From Akkermansia muciniphila (GTDB lineage: Bacteria; Verrucomicrobiota; Verrucomicrobiia; Verrucomicrobiales; Akkermansiaceae): 64,000 bases of DNA. A program made the position numbers and the translations under genes. The notes beneath the pieces are model-generated. The model was not told where the DNA came from. It saw nothing but the letters and a program-made list of their open reading frames with translations, and did not search any database. Numbering within the stretch: the first letter of the stretch is position 1; each line of letters starts with the position of its first letter. Below, piece by piece: positions 35,946 through 44,803 of the stretch. The stretch spans positions 1 to 64,000 of the forward strand of contig CAMAQB010000003.1 of NCBI GenBank assembly GCA_945860285.1, given 5' to 3'.

Positions 35946-36767
35946 TCACGCTGGTTGGCAGCGCGGGCAGTAGAAGCTGGCTCGCTGCGCCTGGATGATT
36001 TTGATGATCGGCACTCCGCAGTTGCGGCAGGGTTGACCAGCCCGGTCATAAACGAAAAGCATCTGACGAAAGTAGCCGGGTTCGCCATTTTCGCGGAGAA
36101 AATCCCGCAGGGTTGTCCCACCCTGGGCGATTGATTTCTCCAGAACATCGCGGATGGAATCGACCAGTCGTCCGGCCAACTTTTTGGAAATGTCCGCCGC
36201 GCATTTCGTCGGGCGGATGCCCGCGTGAAAGAGCGCTTCGGATGCGTAGATGTTGCCCACGCCGACGACGACAGCATTGTCCATGATCGCGACTTTGATC
36301 GGGCGCTTCGTTTTGCTCAGGGTGCTGTGGAGATGCTCCGCGTGGAAGTCATCGAGCAAAGGTTCCGGCCCCAATCCCGCGAAGAGCGGATGTGATAGCG
36401 GATCCTTGTTAACGAAATGGGTGAAGATGCCAAAGCGGCGCGGATCGTGATAGCGCAGTTGTTTTCCAGACGACAAGCTCAGGGCGACGTGGTCGTGGCG
36501 GCGGAATTCCGTTGTCGGATCAACAATTCGCAGGCTGCCCGACATGCCGAGGTGAATGATCACATGGTGCCGCCGCACAAGGGAGATGACAAGATATTTG
36601 GCTCGTCGCGCGACGCGGGTGATTTTCAGTCCTTCGATTTCCGTTAGAGAGGCTGGCACCGGTTGGCGCAGGTCGCGGCGGCGAACGAGGACTTCCCTGA
36701 CGTTTTTCCCCAGGAGATGAGGTTCAATACCCCGTCGGGTGGTCTCGACTTCAGGAAGTTCCGGCAT
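35946..36767 (-). CDS. mutM: Formamidopyrimidine-DNA glycosylase
   Basis: Removes oxidised purines such as 8-oxoguanine from DNA. The 273-residue protein begins MPELPEVETTRRGIEPHL, where Pro2 and Glu3 are catalytic. It contains the helix-two-turn-helix region DNAVVVGVGNIYASEALFHAGIRP and the zinc finger CRNCGVPIIKIIQAQRASFYCPRCQ with four Cys. It starts 3 bp after the stop of the upstream ABC transporter gene on the same strand. Confidence 0.96.
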   Translation of the reverse strand: MPELPEVETTRRGIEPHLLGKNVREVLVRRRDLRQPVPASLTEIEGLKITRVARRAKYLVISLVRRHHVIIHLGMSGSLRIVDPTTEFRRHDHVALSLSSGKQLRYHDPRRFGIFTHFVNKDPLSHPLFAGLGPEPLLDDFHAEHLHSTLSKTKRPIKVAIMDNAVVVGVGNIYASEALFHAGIRPTKCAADISKKLAGRLVDSIRDVLEKSIAQGGTTLRDFLRENGEPGYFRQMLFVYDRAGQPCRNCGVPIIKIIQAQRASFYCPRCQPA

Positions 36768-36770
36768 GGC

Positions 36771-38486
36771 TCACTGCAATGTTGCGTTCGCCAATGTGGC
36801 ATAGGCCCCGTTGAGGGCAAGCAGTTCCTCGTGAGTGCCGCTTTCGCAAATCCTGCCGTCCCTGAGGAAATAGATGCAATGCGCCTTGCGCACGGTGGAA
36901 AGACGGTGGGCGATGACAAAACAGGTCCTCTCGCTGCGCAAGTTGTCGAGAGCTTCTTGAATCAGTTTTTCGGTCTGGTTGTCGAGCGCCGAGGTTGCCT
37001 CATCCAGCAACAGCAGCGGAGGGTTTTTCAGCAGGGCCCGGGCGATGGACAGCCGTTGTTTTTCGCCGCCCGAAAACCTCACGCCGCGCTCTCCGGCCAC
37101 GGTGTCCAATCCCTCGGGCAGGTCCCTAACGAATCCGGCGGCGTTCGCCGATTCCAGCGCCTGCCAGATCTGGTCGTCGCCGGCATTCATGTTGGCTAGC
37201 TTCATGTTCTCGCGAATGCTGGTGTTGAAAAGAAAGCTTTCCTGGGTGACATAGCCTGTGTTGTCGCGCAGCCATTCTTTGGAGAGCCCGTCGATCGGTT
37301 GATCATCCAAAAGTATGACCCCGGTATCCGCTTCGTAAAATCGTGTCAGCAAATTCAGGATCGTTGACTTGCCCGCACCCGTTGGTCCGACCAGCGCAAT
37401 GGTCTGCCCCGGCGCGGCATGAAGGGTGATTTCGCTGACCGTCGGCGCCTCACTGCCGTAGGAAAATCCGACGTTCTTGAAGCGAACCCCGCCCTGGAAG
37501 TTTTCCAATTTCAGTCCATCCCTCAGGTTGCTTTCATCCGGTGTGTCGATGATCGCGAAGATCCGCTCCGCCGCCACCACACCCCGGGTGAAGGTCTGCG
37601 CGAGACCATTGATGCGCGAGACCGGGTCGAACAAAAATCCCCACGCCACCAGGAAGGACATCACCACGCCCGGTGTGATCCTGCCCTCCACCGCCCACCA
37701 CGCGCCGAAGGCCACCATCAGGATGATCCCCGATTCCGCGATCAGCGAAACCGCCGGCCAGACGATGGACTGGCCTTTCATGATGTCCATGTGCTTCTCC
37801 CCGACCTTGCGCGAGGCGCTGTCGAAATGATCCAGCGCCTCGGGTTCCACCGTGTAGGCCTTGATCTGGCGAATGCCTGTTAGATTATCGTGCAGCAAGG
37901 CATTGAGCGCCGAGGCGGCTTCCGATGACTCGCGCCATTTCGGTTCGGAACGTCTCGACCACCACGAAGTGATCAGGCCGATGAACGGCAGCGGCAGCAG
38001 CGTGATCAGCGCGAGTTGCCACGATTGATGGATCATGTATGCCAGAACCACCAAAAACTGTAGTATTGCTGCGAGGGTTTGATCGATGCCGTCGATCACC
38101 ACACGATCCATTGTCGGCACGTCATCGGCGACGCGTGACATGATTTCACCCGACGACTTGGTGTCGAACCACTTCACCGGCAGTCGCTGCAACTTGTCAT
38201 ACAGTTCCACCCGGATGAGGTGGGTGATTTTCAATTCCAGGGCATTGTTGAAATAAGTGCGCATGGTGAACAGCACCTGCCTGAGGGAAATCGCCGCGAT
38301 GCCCAGTAAAGCGGTGGGTATGATCAAATCCAGCCTTTTGTGCGGGATGATCACATCGATAAATCGCATCGTCACACCCGGCAACACCAGGATCAGGCTG
38401 GTGCAGGCGACGGCCAGCAAAAACGAAACCACGCTGCGCAGAGGGAAACGCAGCGTGTGCCGGATGATGCGCAAAAGCGATGACAT
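36771..38486 (-). CDS. ABC transporter, MsbA-like fused permease/ATPase
   Basis: A type IV ABC exporter half-transporter of about 571 residues; ATG 38486 (MSSLLRIIRHTLRF) is preferred over 38537. Six membrane segments lie in the first 310 residues. The ATPase has Walker A GPTGAGKST, signature FSGGEKQRLSIARALL, Walker B LLLLDEATSALD and the switch His in IAHRLSTV. Lipid A core flipping (MsbA) or a general lipid or drug export role are both possible. It is followed by mutM after 3 bp. Confidence 0.9.
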   Translation of the reverse strand: MSSLLRIIRHTLRFPLRSVVSFLLAVACTSLILVLPGVTMRFIDVIIPHKRLDLIIPTALLGIAAISLRQVLFTMRTYFNNALELKITHLIRVELYDKLQRLPVKWFDTKSSGEIMSRVADDVPTMDRVVIDGIDQTLAAILQFLVVLAYMIHQSWQLALITLLPLPFIGLITSWWSRRSEPKWRESSEAASALNALLHDNLTGIRQIKAYTVEPEALDHFDSASRKVGEKHMDIMKGQSIVWPAVSLIAESGIILMVAFGAWWAVEGRITPGVVMSFLVAWGFLFDPVSRINGLAQTFTRGVVAAERIFAIIDTPDESNLRDGLKLENFQGGVRFKNVGFSYGSEAPTVSEITLHAAPGQTIALVGPTGAGKSTILNLLTRFYEADTGVILLDDQPIDGLSKEWLRDNTGYVTQESFLFNTSIRENMKLANMNAGDDQIWQALESANAAGFVRDLPEGLDTVAGERGVRFSGGEKQRLSIARALLKNPPLLLLDEATSALDNQTEKLIQEALDNLRSERTCFVIAHRLSTVRKAHCIYFLRDGRICESGTHEELLALNGAYATLANATLQ

Positions 38487-38644
38487 GCTCGCACTATGGG
38501 GGAGATGTAATGGGGGGGAAAGCGATTTCCGCGGCAAAATTCAGCAGCCGAAAAACGCCAACACAGCAGCGTGTATTGCCACATTGTTGCCGGGCATCGC
38601 GGAATAACCCGGAGCGGACAGGGGCGCGGCCCCGCCTAGCGGAT

Positions 38645-39931
38645 TCAGATCTCACCGGCGATAAGATCATCCAGCGTCTGGCGTTTTCTCGCCACCACGG
38701 CTTCGCTGCCATCGACGAGGATTTCCGCAGGCAAGGGTCGGGTGTTGTAATTGCTGGCCATGACGAAACCATAAGCACCAGCGGAGAGCAGGGCGATTAC
38801 ATCGCCGGGCTTGAAGTCGGGCATCACCCGGTCCTGACAGAAAAAATCGCCGCTTTCACAAATCGGCCCGACGACGTCCGCTTTGACCGGGGTGCTGTTG
38901 TTTTCCTGAAGCGTGGCGATTTCGTGATGTCCTTCATACAAGGCGGGACGGATGAGATCGTTCATTCCCGCATCGACGATTTTGAAGGTCTTGGCGTTGC
39001 CCTTTTTTTCATAGAGGCAGCGGGTGAGCAGCACGCCTGCGTTGCCGACGATGTAGCGACCCGGCTCCATCAGGATTTTCAGGCCCAGGTCTTCGAGCAG
39101 GGGAACAACGGCGGCACCGTATTCGTCAATGCTCAATGGTTTGCTGTCGGGATCGTGATTGGCCCACCAACTCGCCTGGCCCGAGGCCAGGGAGTCGTGA
39201 TAGACGATGCCGATGCCGCCGCCGATGGACCAGAATTCGATCTGATGCCGCTCTTTCAGCAGTTGTGCCAGCGGCTTGACTTTTCTCACCGCTTCGACGA
39301 ACGGAGCGATCGAGGTCAATTGCGAGCCGATATGCATTTGCAACCCGCGCATGCGGACATGAGGCCATTCCCGCGCGGCTTGATCGTAGAGCGCCTCGAT
39401 GGCTTCGAAGTCGATGCCGAATTTATTCTCCGACTTGCCGGTGGAGATGTATTTGTGGGTCTTGGCATCGACGTTCGGATTGACCCGCACGGCGGCCGGT
39501 GCAAACACTCCCAACTCCGCAGCCACTTCGTTGAGATAGGCAAGTTCGGCGGCGGATTCGACGTTGAAACAATAGATGTTGTTTTGCAGGGCGTAGATGA
39601 TTTCATCGCGGGTTTTGCCCACTCCGGCGAAGGTGCAGTGAGCCGGGTTGCCGCCGGCTTTGATCACCCGGAAAAGTTCGCCGCCTGATACGATATCAAA
39701 CCATGCCCCTGCCTGGGCCAGCAGGCGCAGCACGGAAAGGTTGGAGTTGGCCTTGACCGCATAGGCGATCGCATGATCGAGACCGCCCAATGCCCGGTCG
39801 AGCCGATGGTAATGATCGAGAATGGTGTTGCCTGAATAGACGTAAAGCGGTGTGCCGTGGGCATCGGCGAGTCCCTGCAGGGCCACGTTTTCGCAGTGAA
39901 GTTGTCCGTTGATGTAAGTGAAAGCATGCAT
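38645..39931 (-). CDS. lysA: Diaminopimelate decarboxylase
   Basis: A PLP-dependent enzyme converting meso-diaminopimelate to lysine. The 428-residue length is typical. The PLP Lys is in AIAYAVKANSNLSVL, with a His in LQMHIGSQL and the phosphate loop WSIGGGIGI. The substrate-binding EPGRYIVGNAGV, PICESGDFF and FVMASNYNTRPLPAEILV complete the pattern. It is probably a single gene; the ABC transporter gene lies 158 bp downstream on the same strand. Confidence 0.96.
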   Translation of the reverse strand: MHAFTYINGQLHCENVALQGLADAHGTPLYVYSGNTILDHYHRLDRALGGLDHAIAYAVKANSNLSVLRLLAQAGAWFDIVSGGELFRVIKAGGNPAHCTFAGVGKTRDEIIYALQNNIYCFNVESAAELAYLNEVAAELGVFAPAAVRVNPNVDAKTHKYISTGKSENKFGIDFEAIEALYDQAAREWPHVRMRGLQMHIGSQLTSIAPFVEAVRKVKPLAQLLKERHQIEFWSIGGGIGIVYHDSLASGQASWWANHDPDSKPLSIDEYGAAVVPLLEDLGLKILMEPGRYIVGNAGVLLTRCLYEKKGNAKTFKIVDAGMNDLIRPALYEGHHEIATLQENNSTPVKADVVGPICESGDFFCQDRVMPDFKPGDVIALLSAGAYGFVMASNYNTRPLPAEILVDGSEAVVARKRQTLDDLIAGEI

Positions 39932-39988
39932 GCGGGCCGCACGCTAGACGCATATCCCTAACCAGCCAAGCAGGAAAATGCGGCAATC

Positions 39989-40414
39989 TCAGTCGATCAA
40001 CAGCCGCACGCTTTCTGTGCCGGGATAATCGGCCTGCGCGGTCAGTCGGATGCCGCCGCGGGAGGAGAAGTCGCCGCGCACGACTGCCTCGACGGGTTTG
40101 CAGGCGGCGATGAAGTCATCAAGGATCCGGTTGACAATTTCCTCGTTGAAAGCCCGGTGATTGCGGAAAGAGGTGAGATAAAATTTCAGTGATTTCGTTT
40201 CCACGCAGAGTTGGTCAGGCCGGTAGCGGATTTGGATGCGCGCGCTGTCCGGCTGGCCGGTCACCGGGCAGAGTGAGGAAAATTCAGGAAAATCGAGGTG
40301 CACCCAGTAATGGTTTTCGGGCGAGCGGTTGGGAAATGTTTCCAGGCGTGCATCGTCGGGCGACTGCGGCCACGAACTCTGCGAGTTTCCCAACAAGGTC
40401 AGCGATTCACTCAT
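39989..40414 (-). CDS. queF: NADPH-dependent 7-cyano-7-deazaguanine reductase
   Basis: Reduces preQ0 to preQ1 in queuosine synthesis. The 141-residue protein is the short (type I) form. The catalytic Cys is in SSLCPVTGQPDSA, and the substrate-specificity motif reads CVETKSLKFYLTSFRNH. The ATG at 40414 (MSESLTLLGNSQ) is used because the track start at 40426 is a TTG. Other queuosine genes are not in the window. Confidence 0.93.
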   Translation of the reverse strand: MSESLTLLGNSQSSWPQSPDDARLETFPNRSPENHYWVHLDFPEFSSLCPVTGQPDSARIQIRYRPDQLCVETKSLKFYLTSFRNHRAFNEEIVNRILDDFIAACKPVEAVVRGDFSSRGGIRLTAQADYPGTESVRLLID

Positions 40415-40437
40415 GCGCGAATTCAATCAGCAATTCC

Positions 40438-40467
40438 TTGCGGAGACAAGCACCGACTTGTCATAAT
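40438..40467 (+). promoter_or_regulatory. Possible promoter of the moxR cluster
   Basis: TTGCGG (40438-40443), 18-bp spacer and CATAAT (40462-40467). The -10 lies inside the perfect palindrome GTCAT-A-ATGAC, which could be an operator. The leader to moxR would be about 120 nt. Confidence 0.3.
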
Positions 40468-40592
40468 GACGACTGGCAGGCGCGACAATCCAATTTTTCC
40501 TCTGTCGTCATGGAGGGGTGACCGGGGTGTGCCATCCGAGGCACAAGATTCATGAAAGAACCCGGCCTGTCGGCAAGTAGTGGGGAGCACAC

Positions 40593-41660
40593 ATGCCAAG
40601 TCAGGAAACTCAGGAAATTCCCGCAACGGGTAACATTGCCTTCTCCACCGTGCCCCTTGATGATCAGGCTGCGGCCGCACTGCTGGTCTCCAGTTATCAA
40701 AAAATTGTCGCGGAGATGGGCAAGTTCATCGTCGGTCAGAGCGATGTCATCGAGCAATTGATCATCGCCGTGCTCGCAGGCGGTCACTGCCTGTTAGAGG
40801 GAGTGCCGGGTCTGGCCAAGACCGCCATGATCCGCACCCTTTCGCAGACTCTGGCGCTGGCATTCCGCCGGATTCAATTCACGCCGGACTTGATGCCCAG
40901 CGACATTACCGGCACGGACATCATCCAGGAAGACCCGGAAACCGGCAGGCGCTCGTTTGTTTTCCAAGCCGGCCCGGTGTTCACACAAATGTTGCTGGCC
41001 GATGAAATCAACCGCACGCCGCCCAAAACCCAGGCCGCTCTTTTGGAGGCGATGCAGGAAAAAACCGTCACCGTGGGTGGCCACACCCTGGCACTTGAGC
41101 AGCCGTTTTTCGTGCTGGCGACGCAAAATCCAATCGAGCAGGAAGGCACCTATCCCTTGCCCGAGGCGCAACGCGACCGCTTCATTTTCCTGGTAAAGGT
41201 GGAATACCCGAGTCGCGAAGAAGAGCGGCAGATCCTGCTCCGCACCACCGGCACTTTTGAGACGCAGATCGAACCGGTGCTGAGTGGTGCCCAGATTCTG
41301 GCGCTGCAGAAAACCGTTCGCAAAGTCCCGGTGCCCGAGCATGTCACCGATTTCATTCTCGATTTGGTCCGCTTCACCCGACCTGATGAACCCGGCGCGC
41401 CGGACTTTGTCAAGGAACTCGTCGCCTGGGGTGCCGGTCCCCGCGCCTGCCAAAACCTTGTGCTCGCCGGCAAGGTGCGCGCCGTGTTGCGCGGACGTTT
41501 TCATGTCACCATCGACGATGTCGAAGCTCTCGCCCGTCCGATCATGCGCCACCGCATTGTTCCCACGTTCAATGCCGAGGCGGATGGCATTTCTGTCGAT
41601 GAAATCGTCAGCCGCATTCTCAAGGTGGTGCCGCGCGGCGAAGCCAAACGCTCGCTGTAA
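40593..41660 (+). CDS. moxR: MoxR family AAA+ ATPase
   Basis: A MoxR-type AAA+ ATPase, a chaperone-like partner of VWA proteins. The 355-residue protein has Walker [16 protein letters not shown] near residue 70, [12 protein letters not shown], Walker [24 protein letters not shown] and sensor 1 [22 protein letters not shown]. The C-terminal lid holds the Arg-rich [13 protein letters not shown] region. It is first in a tightly packed + strand cluster with DUF58 and VWA genes, the usual MoxR context. Confidence 0.93.
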   Translation: MPSQETQEIPATGNIAFSTVPLDDQAAAALLVSSYQKIVAEMGKFIVGQSDVIEQLIIAVLAGGHCLLEGVPGLAKTAMIRTLSQTLALAFRRIQFTPDLMPSDITGTDIIQEDPETGRRSFVFQAGPVFTQMLLADEINRTPPKTQAALLEAMQEKTVTVGGHTLALEQPFFVLATQNPIEQEGTYPLPEAQRDRFIFLVKVEYPSREEERQILLRTTGTFETQIEPVLSGAQILALQKTVRKVPVPEHVTDFILDLVRFTRPDEPGAPDFVKELVAWGAGPRACQNLVLAGKVRAVLRGRFHVTIDDVEALARPIMRHRIVPTFNAEADGISVDEIVSRILKVVPRGEAKRSL

Positions 41661-41738
41661 CCGATTGAACAATCGCAGCACGACCGGGCCGCCACACGGT
41701 GCCCGGTGACTTGTTCCCAACCGTCCCGCACACCATCC

Positions 41739-42644
41739 ATGGCCCACGTCAGCGACTTTCTCAAGCCCAGCGATCTACATCGCATCTCCAACCTTCAGGT
41801 GTTGGCGCGCCAGGTCGTCGAAGGCTTCACCAGCGGTTTTCATCGTTCGCCCCACAAGGGCTACAGCGTCGAATTCAAACAACACCGGCAATACGTGCAG
41901 GGCGATGAAATCCGTCGGCTCGACTGGAGCGTGTTCGCCCGCAGCGACCGACATTACATTCGCGAATACGAAGAGGAAACCAACCTGCGTTCCACCATCA
42001 TCCTTGATCGCAGTGGTTCGATGAACTACGCCGGCAGCACCGCCGGAGGTGTCAGCAAATACGAATATGCCACCAAGCTCGCCGCTTGTCTTGCCTACAT
42101 GATGGTCCATCAGGCGGATGGTGTCGGTCTAACAACATTCGACACCAAAATCCGCAGCCACATCCCGCCGCGCTCGCGGGTGAGCCATCTGCGGGTGATT
42201 CTCAATGAGCTGGAAAAAGGCAGGCCCGGAGGCGAGACCGAATTGGGTGAAGTATTCCATGAGCTCGAGGCCAAATTGCAACGTCGCGGTCTGCTCATCA
42301 TCATTTCCGATTGTTTCGGCGAGGTTGCGAGTTTTCTCAAGGCACTGGCTCACTTCCGTCATGCCCGCCACGAAATTCTGGTCTTTCAAATCTGGGATCG
42401 CGACGAATTGGAGTTTCCCTTCAAAAGCTGGACCCAGTTTGACTGCATGGAGCAAGAGGGTGTCAAACATTTGCTGGACCCGGCGATGCTTCGACAGTCG
42501 TATATGGAAAACCTGGCCGCCTTCCGCGACAGCCTGGTTCGCGGCTGCCGCCGCAACAACATCGACCTGGTGCCATTCTGCACCGACGAGCCCTACGCCA
42601 ATGCGCTCGCCGCCTACATGACCCGGAGACTCGGACGTCGATGA
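41739..42644 (+). CDS. DUF58 domain protein
   Basis: The usual partner of MoxR ATPases, a VWA-related domain. From ATG 41739 (MAHVSDFLKPSDLHR) the protein has 301 residues. Family marks are SPHKGYSVEFKQHRQYVQGDEIRRLDWSVFARSDRHYIREYEEETNLR and then the metal-site ILDRSGSMNY. It has no membrane segment, so it is likely cytoplasmic. Its last 4 nt overlap the next gene (ATGA). Confidence 0.92.
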   Translation: MAHVSDFLKPSDLHRISNLQVLARQVVEGFTSGFHRSPHKGYSVEFKQHRQYVQGDEIRRLDWSVFARSDRHYIREYEEETNLRSTIILDRSGSMNYAGSTAGGVSKYEYATKLAACLAYMMVHQADGVGLTTFDTKIRSHIPPRSRVSHLRVILNELEKGRPGGETELGEVFHELEAKLQRRGLLIIISDCFGEVASFLKALAHFRHARHEILVFQIWDRDELEFPFKSWTQFDCMEQEGVKHLLDPAMLRQSYMENLAAFRDSLVRGCRRNNIDLVPFCTDEPYANALAAYMTRRLGRR

Positions 42645-44803
42645 ATTTCCTCAACACCGCCATTTTAGTTGGGCTGGCAGCGGGAGCGATTCCGCTCATC
42701 ATTCATCTGTTTCACAAAAGCCGTTTCAAGGTGGTCAAATGGGGCGCGACACATCTGCTGTCCACCGTGGTGCGCACCAATCAGAAACGGATCAAGATCG
42801 AACAATGGATCCTGCTGGCGATCCGCTGTGCGATTCCCATACTTCTCGCCCTGATGATGGCGCGACCGATGTGGCATGCCGGGTCCGGTTTGTTAGGCGA
42901 GAGGCCCACCGCGACGGTCGTGTTGCTCGACAACAGCTACTCGATGGAGGCGGGTCGCGCCGGGACATCCCATTTCAGCCTCGCCCGCGATGAAACGATG
43001 CGTCTGGTGGGCGGGCTCAAACCGGGATCGGAATCCTACGTTTACCTGATGGGGGAGGAGACCGGGGTGTTGGACGAGCCGACCCGCGACCTCACTCGAT
43101 TGACCCGGGTGCTGGCCAAGGCGGGATCGGGTTACGGTATGGCACACGTGCCTGCGGCGATCGAGCAGGTGACAGGCACCTTGGATCAAATGACCGAGGG
43201 CGTCCGGCAGGTCATCGTGCTCACGGACTTCCAGCGGGTGAGTTTTCCGATTACCGAAGACAAGGCGCTGGGACAGGCACTGGAGCGTTTGAAAAATCTT
43301 CCGGTTCGGCCGACCATTACCCTCTGGAATGTGGGAGGTGATGCCAGGGAAAATGTCGCCGTTGAATCGCTGGATTTTTCCAAACTGATGGTTGGCGTCG
43401 GCCAGAAAGTTCAAATCCGCGCGAATCTGCGCAACTACGGTGACAACCCGCGGCCTGATTTGCGCGTGGTGATGAAGATCGATGGCCTGGAGCAAAGCAC
43501 CACCCAGGTTGCGTTGGGAGCAAAGGCGCAGAGCCAGGTATTGTTCAGTCATGTGTTTGACAGGGCCGGTTCTCATGTCGTCGAGATCGCCACCGAGGCC
43601 GATGCGGTCAGTGGCGACAACAGCATGCTGGCGAGCATCCCGGTGCGCGACCGGCTTGGCGTGTTGCTTGTCGACGGCGCGCCGGGTGCCGCGCCGGACG
43701 ACTTGAAAAGCGAGACCGGCTTTGCCCAAATTGCGTTGGCACCTTTTGCCGCGGGCAAGGTCGAACAAGCCGACCTGATCGAAACAAAGGTGGTGGATGC
43801 GGCGAATCTAACAACAAATCACCTCGCCGACGCGGCGGTCGTGGTGCTGGCAAATGTCGCCACGTTGAGCGAGGCAACACTTGCGGCGCTGGAACAATTT
43901 GTCGATCGTGGTGGTGGCCTGCTGGTGTTCACCGGCGACCGCTGTGATCCCGCGTGGTGGAACGGGGCCTTTGCCAAACTCGCGCCGCTGCCGCTTGGCG
44001 CGCGCGCTGGCGAGCCGGGTGACACCGCGCCGACAATGGGCGTTCTCGGCCAGCGTTTCGAACATCCGGCGCTGGAGATGTTCAACGACCCGCGCAACGG
44101 TAGTTTGTCCGATTTCGCTTTGAAAGCCTGGTTTCGATTCAAATCGCCGGAGGTCACGGGCAAGCCGGATGATCCGGTGGTGATGGCCCGACTGGGCAAC
44201 GGCGATCCCTTTCTGGTGGAAAAACCATTCGGCAAGGGCAGGGTGATCGCCTGCGCCACCGCACTCGATTCCGACTGGAGCAATCTGCCCGCACGACCGT
44301 CCTATCTGCCCGTGGTTCAGCGGCTTTGCACCGCTTTGGCATCAACCGTCAATCCACCTCGCAACCTGCGAGTGGGTGAGCCCCTTACCTTCTTTGTGCC
44401 GCTTGCAAATGTCGGCAAACCCGCGCTGCTCACCCTGCCGGATGCCAGCACGGTTGATGTCACTGTGGCCGGTCGTGGCGATCACGGTGTGATTGAATAC
44501 CCGCAGACCCGGCGTCCCGGTCTCTATACGCTTTTGCCGTCGGATGGCATTCCCATTCATTGCGTGGTCAACGTCGATCGCGCCGAATCGGATCCCGAAC
44601 GCCTGACTGATTCAGAAATCCAGAACCTGGCAAAGTCCCACGGACTGCAACTGGTGCGCAGCGCTGAAGAATTCAAAGCACTCGACAAAGTGCAACGCTA
44701 TGGTCGAGAGTTGTGGCAGTGGGCGCTGATCGGCTTGCTCGTGCTGCTTTTCGTCGAACTCCTTCTCCAACAGAAATTCGCCCGCGGCGGCGCCAGAACA
44801 TGA
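42641..44803 (+). CDS. BatA/VWA-type membrane protein
   Basis: A 720-residue inner-membrane protein. The N-terminal BatA domain (MNFLNTAILVGLAAGAIPLIIHLFHKSRFKVVKWGATHLL) gives one membrane segment; a second lies near 57-75. A VWA domain with the metal motif VVLLDNSYSM follows, then CARDB-like beta regions. A glutamine-amidotransferase-like fold comes next (LGVLLVDGAPG, VVVLANVATLSEATLAALEQFVDRGGGLLVFTG). A last membrane segment (WQWALIGLLVLLFVELLLQQ) ends it. It overlaps both neighbours by 4 nt. Confidence 0.85.
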   Translation: MNFLNTAILVGLAAGAIPLIIHLFHKSRFKVVKWGATHLLSTVVRTNQKRIKIEQWILLAIRCAIPILLALMMARPMWHAGSGLLGERPTATVVLLDNSYSMEAGRAGTSHFSLARDETMRLVGGLKPGSESYVYLMGEETGVLDEPTRDLTRLTRVLAKAGSGYGMAHVPAAIEQVTGTLDQMTEGVRQVIVLTDFQRVSFPITEDKALGQALERLKNLPVRPTITLWNVGGDARENVAVESLDFSKLMVGVGQKVQIRANLRNYGDNPRPDLRVVMKIDGLEQSTTQVALGAKAQSQVLFSHVFDRAGSHVVEIATEADAVSGDNSMLASIPVRDRLGVLLVDGAPGAAPDDLKSETGFAQIALAPFAAGKVEQADLIETKVVDAANLTTNHLADAAVVVLANVATLSEATLAALEQFVDRGGGLLVFTGDRCDPAWWNGAFAKLAPLPLGARAGEPGDTAPTMGVLGQRFEHPALEMFNDPRNGSLSDFALKAWFRFKSPEVTGKPDDPVVMARLGNGDPFLVEKPFGKGRVIACATALDSDWSNLPARPSYLPVVQRLCTALASTVNPPRNLRVGEPLTFFVPLANVGKPALLTLPDASTVDVTVAGRGDHGVIEYPQTRRPGLYTLLPSDGIPIHCVVNVDRAESDPERLTDSEIQNLAKSHGLQLVRSAEEFKALDKVQRYGRELWQWALIGLLVLLFVELLLQQKFARGGART

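Noticed and set aside
38590-38640. GGGGC-GCG-GCCCC hairpin downstream of lysA
   Set aside because: No T run on either side; too short to call a terminator.
38480-39688. 402-codon + strand ORF
   Set aside because: Antisense shadow of lysA, produced by codon bias in GC-rich DNA.
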